Below are positions 6,767 through 15,814 of a stretch of 64,000 nt of DNA, one piece after another; within the stretch, counting starts at the first letter, position 1; each line of letters opens with the position of its first letter. The stretch spans positions 496,001-560,000 of the forward strand of contig NZ_JACIJJ010000002.1 of NCBI RefSeq assembly GCF_014199325.1, in the 5' to 3' direction. Source of the stretch: Sphingomonas yantingensis (GTDB lineage Bacteria > Pseudomonadota > Alphaproteobacteria > Sphingomonadales > Sphingomonadaceae). The notes beneath the pieces are model-generated. The model made no database searches, was not told the DNA's origin, and worked only from the letters and a program-made list of their open reading frames with translations. Position numbers and translations under genes: made by a program.

Positions 6767-7980
6767 AGCCGATGGGGCCGATCCCGCCGCATTTCGCCGG
6801 GCGCGAGACGCTGACGATCGCGGGGCAGGACGCCGAGCACTGGATCGCCGAGGCCGGCGACACGCCGCTGTTCGTCTATGACATGGGCGAGGTGCGCGCG
6901 CGGCTAGCCCGGTTGCGCGCGGCGATGCCGGCGCGGCTCGACATTCACTATGCGATCAAGGCCAATCCGCACCCTCAGGTGCTGGCGGCGATCGCGCCGC
7001 TGGTCGACGGGTTCGACCTGGCCTCGGGCGGGGAACTGGTCAAGGCGCTGGCGGTCAAGGATGCCGCGCTCGTCAGCTTCGCCGGACCGGGCAAGCGCGA
7101 CGACGAGCTCGAACTGGCGATCCGCGAGGGCGCGACGCTCAACCTCGAGTCCGAGGGGGAGGCGCGGCGGGCGCTGGCGATCGGCGAGCGGCTGGGCAAG
7201 CGACCACGGCTGGCGGTGCGGGTCAATCCCGACTTCGACCTCAAAGGGTCGGGAATGAAGATGGGCGGGAGGGCGTCGCCCTTCGGCGTCGATGCCGCTC
7301 GCGTGCCGGCGCTGGTGCGCGAGATCGTCGCCAGCGGCGCCGACTGGCGCGGTTTCCACATCTATGCCGGGTCGCAGGCGCTGTCGGCCGCGGCGATCAT
7401 CGAGACGCAGGCCGCGACCGTGGCCCTCGCGCGAAGGCTGGCGGACGAGGCGGGGGCGGCGGCGCCACACGTCAATCTGGGCGGCGGCTTCGGCATCCCC
7501 TATTTCACGGGCGACGAGCCCGTCGATGTGGAGGCGGTCGGCGCGGCGCTGGCCGAAACGCTGGACCGCGACGGCGTGGGCGAGACGCAATATGCGATCG
7601 AACTCGGCCGCTGGATCGTGGGCGAATGCGGGGTTTACCTGACCCGCGTCGTCGACGTGAAGGAAAGCCAGGGCGAACGCTTCGTCGTTGTCGACGGGGG
7701 GATGCACCATCAACTCGCCGCCAGCGGCAATTTCGGGACGGTCGTGCGTCGCAATTACCCGATCGCGGTCGCGGGGCGGATGACGGGCGAGCTTGCCGAG
7801 GTTTCGGTGGTCGGCAGCCTCTGCACCCCGCTCGACCGGCTGGGCGACAAGGTGGGGTTGCCCCCGATCGAGGTCGGCGACGTGATCGCGGTGTTTCTCG
7901 CCGGGGCGTACGGGCTCACGGCGAGCCCAGGGCTGTTCCTGGGGCACCCGGCGGCACGGGAGCTGGTGGTCAACGCCTGA
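6763..7980 (+). CDS. PLP-dependent decarboxylase (fold III, LysA-like), exosortase A system-associated
   Basis: A 405-residue decarboxylase of the ornithine/diaminopimelate decarboxylase fold, with an alanine-racemase-type barrel and a C-terminal beta domain. The PLP lysine is K66 in HYAIKANPHP. Other landmarks are FDLASGGE, GFHIYAGSQ, the phosphate loop VNLGGGFGIPY, ELGRWIVGECG and the active-site cysteine block GSLCTPLD. It belongs to the exosortase A system-associated PLP decarboxylase group, distinct from lysA. The start overlaps the ligase stop, so the ligase and decarboxylase are coupled. Its amino-acid substrate is unknown; an amine product loaded or modified by the other enzymes of the module is a reasonable inference. 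The 3' end overlaps the convergent gene by 11 bases. Confidence 0.9.
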   Translation: MKPMGPIPPHFAGRETLTIAGQDAEHWIAEAGDTPLFVYDMGEVRARLARLRAAMPARLDIHYAIKANPHPQVLAAIAPLVDGFDLASGGELVKALAVKDAALVSFAGPGKRDDELELAIREGATLNLESEGEARRALAIGERLGKRPRLAVRVNPDFDLKGSGMKMGGRASPFGVDAARVPALVREIVASGADWRGFHIYAGSQALSAAAIIETQAATVALARRLADEAGAAAPHVNLGGGFGIPYFTGDEPVDVEAVGAALAETLDRDGVGETQYAIELGRWIVGECGVYLTRVVDVKESQGERFVVVDGGMHHQLAASGNFGTVVRRNYPIAVAGRMTGELAEVSVVGSLCTPLDRLGDKVGLPPIEVGDVIAVFLAGAYGLTASPGLFLGHPAARELVVNA

Positions 7981-8302
7981 GCGTGCGGCCCGCCAGCCAT
8001 AGGTGAAGCTGCTGGATCGCCAGCATCGTCACGCCGATGGCAACAAATGTCGGCAGGACCATGCCGGCCTGACCCGGCTTGGGTTCGAGGTGCCGGTCGG
8101 CCATCAGCAGACCGAAGAGAGCCAGGACAGCAATCGCGGGGATCAGCGCCAACCCGATCCGCCGCGGCGCCCACCAGTTCACCGCTCCGGAAAATCCCCA
8201 TTGCATCGGGATCATCGGTGCAGGGGCAAATCGACTTTCCGCACGGACGGCCACCAAGACAAGCATTGCAGCGAGAAAAAGCGCGATGACGATTGAGGCC
8301 AT
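7970..8302 (-). CDS. Small DUF1648-type membrane protein
   Basis: A 110-residue membrane protein with about three hydrophobic segments: residues 2-20, about 47-67 and about 80-100. Between the first and second lies APAPMIPMQWGFSGAVNWWAP, which fits the DUF1648 signature (a P-x-x-W-G-x-x-G-x-x-x-x-W pattern). DUF1648 occurs in SdpI-like and other small membrane proteins; the function of this one is unknown. It ends inside the last 11 bases of the convergent decarboxylase gene. It lies downstream of the ABC exporter on the same strand with a 70-base gap. Confidence 0.7.
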   Translation of the reverse strand: MASIVIALFLAAMLVLVAVRAESRFAPAPMIPMQWGFSGAVNWWAPRRIGLALIPAIAVLALFGLLMADRHLEPKPGQAGMVLPTFVAIGVTMLAIQQLHLWLAGRTLRR

Positions 8303-8372
8303 GGCATGAGTCCGTCGTTCTGATCGCCCTTATTGTATCGCGGAAGCGCCCGGCCAGGAAGTGAGATCGGCC

Positions 8373-10220
8373 TCACCCCTTCCCCGACGCCCGCCGCCAT
8401 GCCGCCTGTACCCGGTCGTTGAGCCCCATTACCGCATTGCCGCCGATCAGCCGCAGCCGCGGCTGCGGCTTGTCGTCGAGTTCCAGGCCCTGCGCCTGCA
8501 TCGTCCACAGGCGGCGGAACTCGCCGTCCTCGCGCATCAGCAGGTGCTGCGGCGCGCCGTCCTCGACGATGCGGCCGCGCTCGACCACCAGCACGCGGTC
8601 GAACTCGGCGATGGTCGACAGCCGGTGCGCGACGGCGAGGACGGTGCGCCCGACCATCAGCCGCTCCAGCCCCGCCTGCACCGCCAGTTCCGATTCGGTG
8701 TCGAGGGCGCTGGTCGCCTCGTCGAGCAGCACGATCCGCGCGTCCTTCAGGAACGCGCGCGCGATGCCGATCCGCTGGCGCTGCCCGCCCGAGAGCGAGG
8801 TGCCGCGCTCGCCGACGATGCTGTCGTAACCTTGTGGAAGGTCGGCGATGAATTCGGCGCAGCCCGCCGCCTCCGCCGCACGCTGCACGTCGGCGTCGCT
8901 GGCGTCCGGGCGGGCAAAGCGGATATTCTCCATGACGCTGCGGTGGAAGAGCAGCACCTCCTGCGGCACCATCGCGATCGCCTGGTTGAGGCTTTCTTGC
9001 GTGACGCCCGCCGCCGGCTGACCATCGATCAGCACGCGACCCGCCTGCGCGTCGTAGAAGCGCTGGACGAGCTGGAGGATCGACGACTTGCCCGCGCCCG
9101 ACGGGCCGACGATGCCGACCTTCTGCCCGGCAGGCACGTCGAAGCTCAGGTCGTGGAGGATCGGGCGTGCCTTGTCATAGCCGAAGCTCACTCCCTCGAA
9201 CCGCACCGTGCCCGCGCCCGGCACCAGCGCGGGCGCATCGGGGGCATCGGTCAGCGTATGGGGCACGCCGACGATTTCCAGCGTCTCGTCCAGATAGCTG
9301 AACTGCTGGCTGGTATCGATCAGCGCCATGGCAAGGTCGCGCGCGCCGTGGAGCATCCGGAAGGTCAGTGTCGTGATGACGACGACGTCGCCCGTCGTCA
9401 CCGCGCCCGCCGACCAGCGGCCGATCGCCCAGATCAGCGTCCCCGCGACCATCGCCGCCATCGCGATGTCGTAGAGCCCGCGCACCCGCTCGACGAAGAA
9501 CCAGCCCTTGCGCTGTGCCTTCGCCTCGTCCTCTAGGATGCCGCCGAGGCGATCGAGCTCGCGCCGGCGCGCGGCAAAGGCCTTGAGCACCCAGATATTG
9601 CCGATCAGATCGACCAGCTCGCCGCCGACGACGCCCGCCTTCTGCGCGAAGGCGCGGTGGTGGACGTGGCCCTTCAGCCCATGCCGCACGAGTATCGCGG
9701 TGACGGCGAGGAAAATGAGGCCCAGCACCGCCGCCATCCGCGCATCGATCGTGAAGAAGATGATGAGCGCGCCTACGAAGGCGACGATCGGCGGCGTCAC
9801 CTCCATCACCAGCCGGTGGACGAGCGCGCCGAAATTGCCCGCCAGCGACCCGATCCGGTGGCCGAGCGAGCCCGCGCGCTGCTGCTGAAAGAAGGGCATC
9901 TGGTGCCCGGTCAGATAGTCGAACATGTCGAGCCGGATCTGGATACCCGACTTGACGGTCAGGTGCCCAAGCAGGAACGCCGCCGCCCGCTGAAGCAGGC
10001 TTTCGGCGACGACCAGGCCGATGAACAGCGCGAGGCTGGCGTAGACGAGGTTGAGCGCCGACCGCATCGTCATGGCATCGACGAGCAGCTTCATCGCATA
10101 TTGGGTGCCGATCGACCCCGCGCTTGCCGCCACGACGATCATGCCGAGGAGCAGAAAGCTCCACGGTCGCTCGGCCAGGTAATGCAGAAGGAACCGCGCG
10201 GGACTGTGGAGGAAGCGCAC
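8373..10220 (-). CDS. ABC transporter, fused permease and ATPase (exporter type)
   Basis: A half-transporter of about 615 residues: an N-terminal six-helix permease (for example RPWSFLLLGMIVVAASAGS, LVYASLALFIGLVVAESLL) and a C-terminal ATPase. Walker A is GPSGAGKSS, the signature is LSGGQRQR, Walker B is IVLLDEATSALD, and the H-loop is AVAHRLSTI. The GTG start at 10220 is chosen because AAAGGAA lies eight bases in front of it; ATGs at 10247 and 10277 have no ribosome site. It works as a dimer in the inner membrane. The substrate is not evident; the family includes lipid, peptide and drug exporters. It is transcribed away from recA. Confidence 0.9.
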   Translation of the reverse strand: MRFLHSPARFLLHYLAERPWSFLLLGMIVVAASAGSIGTQYAMKLLVDAMTMRSALNLVYASLALFIGLVVAESLLQRAAAFLLGHLTVKSGIQIRLDMFDYLTGHQMPFFQQQRAGSLGHRIGSLAGNFGALVHRLVMEVTPPIVAFVGALIIFFTIDARMAAVLGLIFLAVTAILVRHGLKGHVHHRAFAQKAGVVGGELVDLIGNIWVLKAFAARRRELDRLGGILEDEAKAQRKGWFFVERVRGLYDIAMAAMVAGTLIWAIGRWSAGAVTTGDVVVITTLTFRMLHGARDLAMALIDTSQQFSYLDETLEIVGVPHTLTDAPDAPALVPGAGTVRFEGVSFGYDKARPILHDLSFDVPAGQKVGIVGPSGAGKSSILQLVQRFYDAQAGRVLIDGQPAAGVTQESLNQAIAMVPQEVLLFHRSVMENIRFARPDASDADVQRAAEAAGCAEFIADLPQGYDSIVGERGTSLSGGQRQRIGIARAFLKDARIVLLDEATSALDTESELAVQAGLERLMVGRTVLAVAHRLSTIAEFDRVLVVERGRIVEDGAPQHLLMREDGEFRRLWTMQAQGLELDDKPQPRLRLIGGNAVMGLNDRVQAAWRRASGKG

Positions 10221-10347
10221 GGCGTTCGTTCCTTTGAGTATTCGCATGATGGTGCGATGCAGCATGAGCCAACACATGAAAGCGCTTTTGGGTGCATCGG
10301 GCCAAATGCGCGGGGAATCGTTACGCGGCCGGCGGCATACGGTTCCC

Positions 10348-10362
10348 GTTCCACTCTTGTTC
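10348..10362 (+). promoter_or_regulatory. LexA (SOS) box of recA
   Basis: GTTCCACTCTTGTTC is an exact match to GTTC-N7-GTTC, the direct-repeat operator bound by LexA in alphaproteobacteria. It lies 76 bases before the recA start, where RNA polymerase would bind. This predicts that recA is repressed by LexA and induced by DNA damage. Confidence 0.9.
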
Positions 10363-10438
10363 TCATCGAACGAATCGGGTACAGGGAGATCAGCGCGTTG
10401 AACGCCGCGCGCGGTTGCTCTAGCGAGGAAAGCGGAAA

Positions 10439-11512
10439 ATGGCAGCGCAGCTCAAGGTGATCGGGAACGACATGGCAACCGCGAATACGGACCGGCAGAA
10501 GGCGCTCGACGCCGCATTGGCGCAGATCGACCGGGCTTTCGGCAAGGGATCGGCGATGCGGCTGGGGCAGAAGGAGACGATGCAGGTCGAGGCGATCTCG
10601 ACCGGGTCGCTCGGGCTCGACATCGCGCTCGGCGTTGGCGGTCTGCCGCGCGGTCGCGTGATCGAGGTCTATGGGCCGGAAAGCTCGGGCAAGACGACGC
10701 TGGCGCTGCACTGCATCGCCGAGGCGCAGAAGATGGGTGGCACAGCCGCGTTCGTCGATGCCGAGCACGCGCTTGACCCCGTCTATGCCAAGAAGCTGGG
10801 CGTCAACATCGACGAACTGATCGTCTCGCAGCCCGATACCGGCGAGCAGGCGTTGGAGATCGTCGACACGCTGGTCCGCTCGAACGCGATCGACGTGCTG
10901 GTGGTAGACTCGGTCGCCGCGCTGGTGCCGCGTGCGGAGATCGAGGGCGAGATGGGCGACAGCCATGTCGGCCTTCAGGCGCGCCTCATGTCGCAGTCGC
11001 TGCGCAAGCTGACGGGTTCGATCAGCCGCTCGCGATGCATGGTGATCTTCATCAACCAACTGCGCATGAAGATCGGCGTGATGTACGGCAACCCGGAGAC
11101 GACGACGGGCGGCAATGCGCTCAAATTCTACGCCTCGGTCCGTCTCGACATCCGCCGCACCGGCGCGATCAAGGATCGCGACGAGGTGACGGGCAACTCG
11201 ACGCGCGTGAAGGTGGTCAAGAACAAGGTCGCACCGCCGTTCAAGCAGGTCGAGTTCGACATCATGTACGGCGAGGGCATCTCGAAGATCGGCGAGATCC
11301 TCGACCTCGGCGTCAAGGCCGGGCTGGTCGAGAAATCGGGCGCATGGTTCAGCTATGACAGCATCCGCATCGGCCAGGGTCGCGAGAACTCCAAGAACTT
11401 CCTGCGCGAAAATCCCGAGATCACCCAGCGCCTCGAAGCCGCGATCCGTGCGCGGACCGCGCAGGTGGCCGACGAACTGATGGTCGGCGAGGGGCCGGAC
11501 GACGACGTCTGA
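10439..11512 (+). CDS. recA: Recombinase RecA
   Basis: A complete 357-residue RecA. It forms the filament on single-stranded DNA for homologous recombination and triggers LexA self-cleavage. Walker A is GPESSGKTT at residues 79-87, followed by the Walker B region ([20 protein letters not shown]), loop L1 ([17 protein letters not shown]) and loop L2 ([19 protein letters not shown]). The tail ends in the acidic GPDDDV. GAGGAAAG lies about seven bases before the ATG, which supports this start over the internal ATG at residue 12. It is monocistronic: an SOS box upstream and a strong hairpin terminator 27 bases downstream. Confidence 0.99.
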   Translation: MAAQLKVIGNDMATANTDRQKALDAALAQIDRAFGKGSAMRLGQKETMQVEAISTGSLGLDIALGVGGLPRGRVIEVYGPESSGKTTLALHCIAEAQKMGGTAAFVDAEHALDPVYAKKLGVNIDELIVSQPDTGEQALEIVDTLVRSNAIDVLVVDSVAALVPRAEIEGEMGDSHVGLQARLMSQSLRKLTGSISRSRCMVIFINQLRMKIGVMYGNPETTTGGNALKFYASVRLDIRRTGAIKDRDEVTGNSTRVKVVKNKVAPPFKQVEFDIMYGEGISKIGEILDLGVKAGLVEKSGAWFSYDSIRIGQGRENSKNFLRENPEITQRLEAAIRARTAQVADELMVGEGPDDDV

Positions 11513-11539
11513 TCCGCGGGCAAGCTGCCGATCGAACGA

Positions 11540-11570
11540 CCCCGCTGCGAGAAATCGCGGCGGGGTTTTT
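11540..11570 (+). terminator. Rho-independent terminator of recA
   Basis: CCCCGC at 11540-11545 pairs with GCGGGG at 11560-11565, with an inner CG/CG pair, and is followed directly by TTTTT (11566-11570). It starts 27 bases after the recA stop. Confidence 0.9.
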
Positions 11571-12215
11571 CGTGATCCGCCGGTCCCACCGCAGCCGAAT
11601 GGCAACGAACGCCCGCCACCGCATCTCGGACGACAGGAGGTTATACGTACCCGACCGGATGGTGGTGGCGACTTACCCCTCCCCCTTGCCGGATCGCGCG
11701 CGGATCACGTCGGCATCCGCCGCATTGCAGGGGCTTCGACGAGATCGCCGTCCCGACCCGAACGGCCGCGCGACGAAACCCTAAAGCGGCCCGCGGCGAG
11801 GCGTCCTCCGCACGCACGTCACCACGGCATCGGGGTCCCTAAGAAGTGGGCTTAGCGGTAATAGACTATGCGTTTCCGACAGCGCCGTCGGCACGAGCGC
11901 GGTGACCTCGCCATCCGGCGCAGGGCTGGGCATCCGCGCTGTGCGTCACGAGCAGCAGGCCGCGTCGATTGCTTCGCAGCGCTTGCCATGTGTGGAAGAG
12001 GTGCGACGATCACTACTCGCCCTCCCGGAGCCAGTTTGCCCCGGACGCGGCATCTATCGCTGTGTGCTCCGCAGCGCCTCTGAACCCGCCCGGGCGTGCC
12101 AACAGGCTGCAAGCGATGCTTGATTCCCGCCGCCGCACCGCGGCGCATGGTCTCTAGCTATTTCGAAATGGCTCCCACCCTTCAGCTCGAGCGCTGAAAC
12201 TCCTAGATCGGGATC
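11571..12215. other. Gene-free stretch between recA and the YoaK-type gene
   Basis: Together with the terminator this is a 0.7-kb gap. Open frames of 60-100 codons exist on both strands but have poor codon use, no ribosome site and arginine-rich or erratic composition, so I call none. The part around 11961-11995 (GATTGCTTCGCAGCGCTTGC) resembles the short dispersed intergenic repeats often seen in sphingomonads, which translate to a spurious DCFAALAM peptide. A small hairpin (CCTAAGAAGTGGGCTTAG) is at about 11838-11855. I see no tRNA or recognisable RNA gene. Confidence 0.5.
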
Positions 12216-12878
12216 ATGCACACGCGCCCGTTTCCCGTCCTTCCCGTCGCCGCGGCGATCGCTGCGCTGGCGGGGTTCGTCGATGCCTATGCCTTCATCC
12301 GCCTCGGCAATTTCTTCGTCTCTTTCATGAGCGGAAATGCGACGCGCGGCGGCGTGGTGCTGAGCGGTGGTTTCGGTGGGGGCGGGGGACTCGCCTTCTC
12401 GCTGGTGCTGGCGTTCCTGGCCGGCGTCATCTTGGCGAGTATCGTGTCGCGCCGGTTCGAGCGTGGGGCGGCGGCGGCGGTCATGGGGCTGACGACGCTG
12501 CTGATCGTCAGCGCGGCGCTGGCGACGATGGCATCGTCCCTGCTCGCGATGCCGCTGCTCGCCGCGGCGATGGGGGCGATGAACGGCGTGCTGCTGCGCG
12601 AGGAGGGGGGCGCGGTCGGGTTGACCTATATGACCGGCAACCTGGTCAAGCTGGGGCAGGGGCTGGCCGATGCGCTGATGGGAACGGCGCCGCCCTGGCG
12701 CTGGGTGCCGTATCTGCTGCTATGGCTCACCTTTGTCGGCGGTGCGGTGGGCGGGGCGATCGTCGAGCGAGCGCTGGGCGACTACACGCTTTGGTATGCT
12801 GCGCTGGTGGCGGCATGGCTCGCGCTGTTGCTGGCGGGGCGGGCGCGGCGAGTCTCACCCCCGTCACCCCGGACTTGA
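12216..12878 (+). CDS. YoaK family (DUF1275) membrane protein
   Basis: A 220-residue inner-membrane protein with about six hydrophobic helices. The DUF1275 hallmark is at the start: AAIAALAGFVDAYAFIRLGN followed by FVSFMSGNATR; the second half repeats the pattern with LTYMTGNLVKLGQGLADAL. The family is widespread and its substrate is not known. The stop codon TGA (12876-12878) is supplied by the left arm of a palindromic repeat, so the last residues (SPPSPRT) are repeat-encoded and the original tail has probably been changed by the insertion. Only a weak ribosome site precedes the ATG. Confidence 0.88.
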   Translation: MHTRPFPVLPVAAAIAALAGFVDAYAFIRLGNFFVSFMSGNATRGGVVLSGGFGGGGGLAFSLVLAFLAGVILASIVSRRFERGAAAAVMGLTTLLIVSAALATMASSLLAMPLLAAAMGAMNGVLLREEGGAVGLTYMTGNLVKLGQGLADALMGTAPPWRWVPYLLLWLTFVGGAVGGAIVERALGDYTLWYAALVAAWLALLLAGRARRVSPPSPRT

Positions 12879-12955
12879 TCCGGGGCCCGCTCCGTCTGCA
12901 ATTTCCGACGGAAGAAAAAGAAAGAAGCGGGATCCTGGATCAAGTCCGGGATGAC
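12863..12955. repeat. Paired palindromes, CCCCGGACTTGATCCGGGG family
   Basis: Left arm GTCACCCCGGACTTGATCCG at 12863-12882 continuing to 12891; right arm, a near-perfect reverse complement, at 12926-12955; A-rich spacer of 34 bases. Each arm is itself a palindrome around CTTGAT. The same unit, with perfect arms, recurs at 32646-32730. It overlaps the end of the YoaK-type gene and sits between convergent genes. Confidence 0.9.
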
Positions 12956-12991
12956 GTGGAAGGGGGGCGACATTCGCCGCCCCCCTAACGA

Positions 12992-14386
<1,395 letters not shown>

Positions 14387-14413
14387 TTTACTCACTCCGA
14401 AGCCTTGTCGGGC

Positions 14414-14524
14414 ACCGTACCCCGGCGACGGCCGGGGTCCAGTCGGGGAACATGGGTGGGAGAGAGCAGGCCTTGTTACAACCGCCTTCCCAATCGGACC
14501 CCGGCTTTCGCCGGGGTACCGGGT
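14414..14524. repeat. Paired palindromes, ACCCCGGCGA/GCCGGGGT family
   Basis: An inverted pair of about 37-base arms: 14414-14450 (contains TACCCCGGCGACGGCCGGGG) and 14488-14524, its near reverse complement. Each arm has an inner palindrome. It sits between odhB and lpdA within one transcription unit, where its transcript would fold into large hairpins. Confidence 0.8.
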
Positions 14525-14527
14525 TGC

Positions 14528-15787
14528 TTACAGATCGATCAGCAGACGCGTCGGGTCCTCGATTGCGTTCTTCAATGCGACGAGGAAGGTCACCGCCTCA
14601 CGCCCGTCGATCAGGCGGTGGTCGTACGACAGCGCCAGATACATCATCGGGCGGACGACGACCTGGCCGTCGCGGACCACCGGACGGTCCTCGATGCGGT
14701 GGAGGCCGAGCACCGCCGACTGCGGCGGGTTGATGATCGGCGTCGACATGAGCGACCCGAACACGCCGCCGTTCGAGATGGTGAAGGTACCGCCCTTCAT
14801 CTCGTCCATCTTGAGCGTGCCGTCCTTGGCGCGCTTGCCGAAGTCGCCGATCGTCTTCTCGATGCCGGCGACCGACAGGCTCTCGGCATTGCGGATGACG
14901 GGAACGACCAGGCCCTGCGGCGCGGACACCGCGACCGAGATGTCGGCATAGTCGCGATAGACGATCTCGTCGCCCTCGATGCTGGCGTTGACGGCGGGAA
15001 TGTCGCGCAGCGCCATCGTCGCGGCCTTCACGAAGAAGCCCATGAAGCCGAGGCGGACGCCGTGCTTCTTCTCGAACAGGTCCTTGTACTTGGCGCGCGC
15101 CTCGATCACCGCGGTCATGTCGACGTCGTTGAACGTGGTGAGGAGCGCGGCGGTGTCCTGCGCGTCCTTCAGCCGCTTGGCGATCGTCTGGCGCAGGCGC
15201 GTCATGCGGACGCGCTCCTCGCGGCGGTTGTCGCCAGCGGCAGGCGCGGCGGCAGCGGCGGGCGCGGCGGCCGGGGCCGGCGCGGCAGCGGGCGCGCTCG
15301 ACTTCGCCGAAGCGGCGGCGACCACGTCCTCCTTGGTGATGCGGCCGTCCTTGCCCGACCCCTTGATCGTCGCGGGGTCGACGCCGTGCTCGAGGATCGC
15401 GCGGCGAACCGAGGGCGACAGCGCGGCGGCGTCGACATGCTCGGCGGGGGCGGGCGCCTGCTGCGCGGCTTCGGCCGGGGCCGGGGCCGGGGCGGGCGTT
15501 GGCGCGGCGGCGGGGGCCGCCTCGGCCTTGGGCGCGGCGGCGGCGCCGTCGCCGGCCTCGATCGTGCCGATCATCGCGCCGACATTGACGGTGTCGCCGG
15601 GCTGCACCGCGTGCTGGCCCATCACGCCGGCGGCGGGGGCGGGCACTTCGACCGAGACCTTGTCAGTCTCGAGGCTGGCGACGGGTTCGTCGGCGGCGAC
15701 CGCCTCACCCGGCTGCTTCAGCCATTCGCCGAGCGTCGCTTCGGTGATCGATTCGCCCAGCACGGGGACGAGGATTTCGGTGGCCAT
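14528..15787 (-). CDS. sucB: 2-oxoglutarate dehydrogenase E2 (dihydrolipoyl succinyltransferase)
   Basis: A 419-residue E2 core enzyme of the 2-oxoglutarate dehydrogenase complex. The N-terminal lipoyl domain carries the lipoylated lysine in [14 protein letters not shown]; an Ala/Pro-rich linker follows, then the peripheral subunit-binding domain ([19 protein letters not shown]), a second Ala/Pro linker, and the catalytic domain with the His-Asp active site in [22 protein letters not shown] precedes the ATG. It transfers the succinyl group to CoA. It lies 27 bases after the E1 gene and is separated from the E3 gene by a palindromic repeat. It is also called odhB. Confidence 0.97.
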   Translation of the reverse strand: MATEILVPVLGESITEATLGEWLKQPGEAVAADEPVASLETDKVSVEVPAPAAGVMGQHAVQPGDTVNVGAMIGTIEAGDGAAAAPKAEAAPAAAPTPAPAPAPAEAAQQAPAPAEHVDAAALSPSVRRAILEHGVDPATIKGSGKDGRITKEDVVAAASAKSSAPAAAPAPAAAPAAAAAPAAGDNRREERVRMTRLRQTIAKRLKDAQDTAALLTTFNDVDMTAVIEARAKYKDLFEKKHGVRLGFMGFFVKAATMALRDIPAVNASIEGDEIVYRDYADISVAVSAPQGLVVPVIRNAESLSVAGIEKTIGDFGKRAKDGTLKMDEMKGGTFTISNGGVFGSLMSTPIINPPQSAVLGLHRIEDRPVVRDGQVVVRPMMYLALSYDHRLIDGREAVTFLVALKNAIEDPTRLLIDL

Positions 15788-15814
15788 TTCGATACGTCCT
15801 TCTTCAGGCTTCGA

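Noticed and set aside
10342..10351. Second GTTC upstream of the SOS box
   Set aside because: Its spacing to the next GTTC is two bases, not seven, so it is not a second LexA site.
11572..12157. Short open frames of 60-100 codons in the gap after recA
   Set aside because: No ribosome site, erratic codon use, overlapping alternatives on both strands, and part of the stretch resembles a dispersed intergenic repeat.
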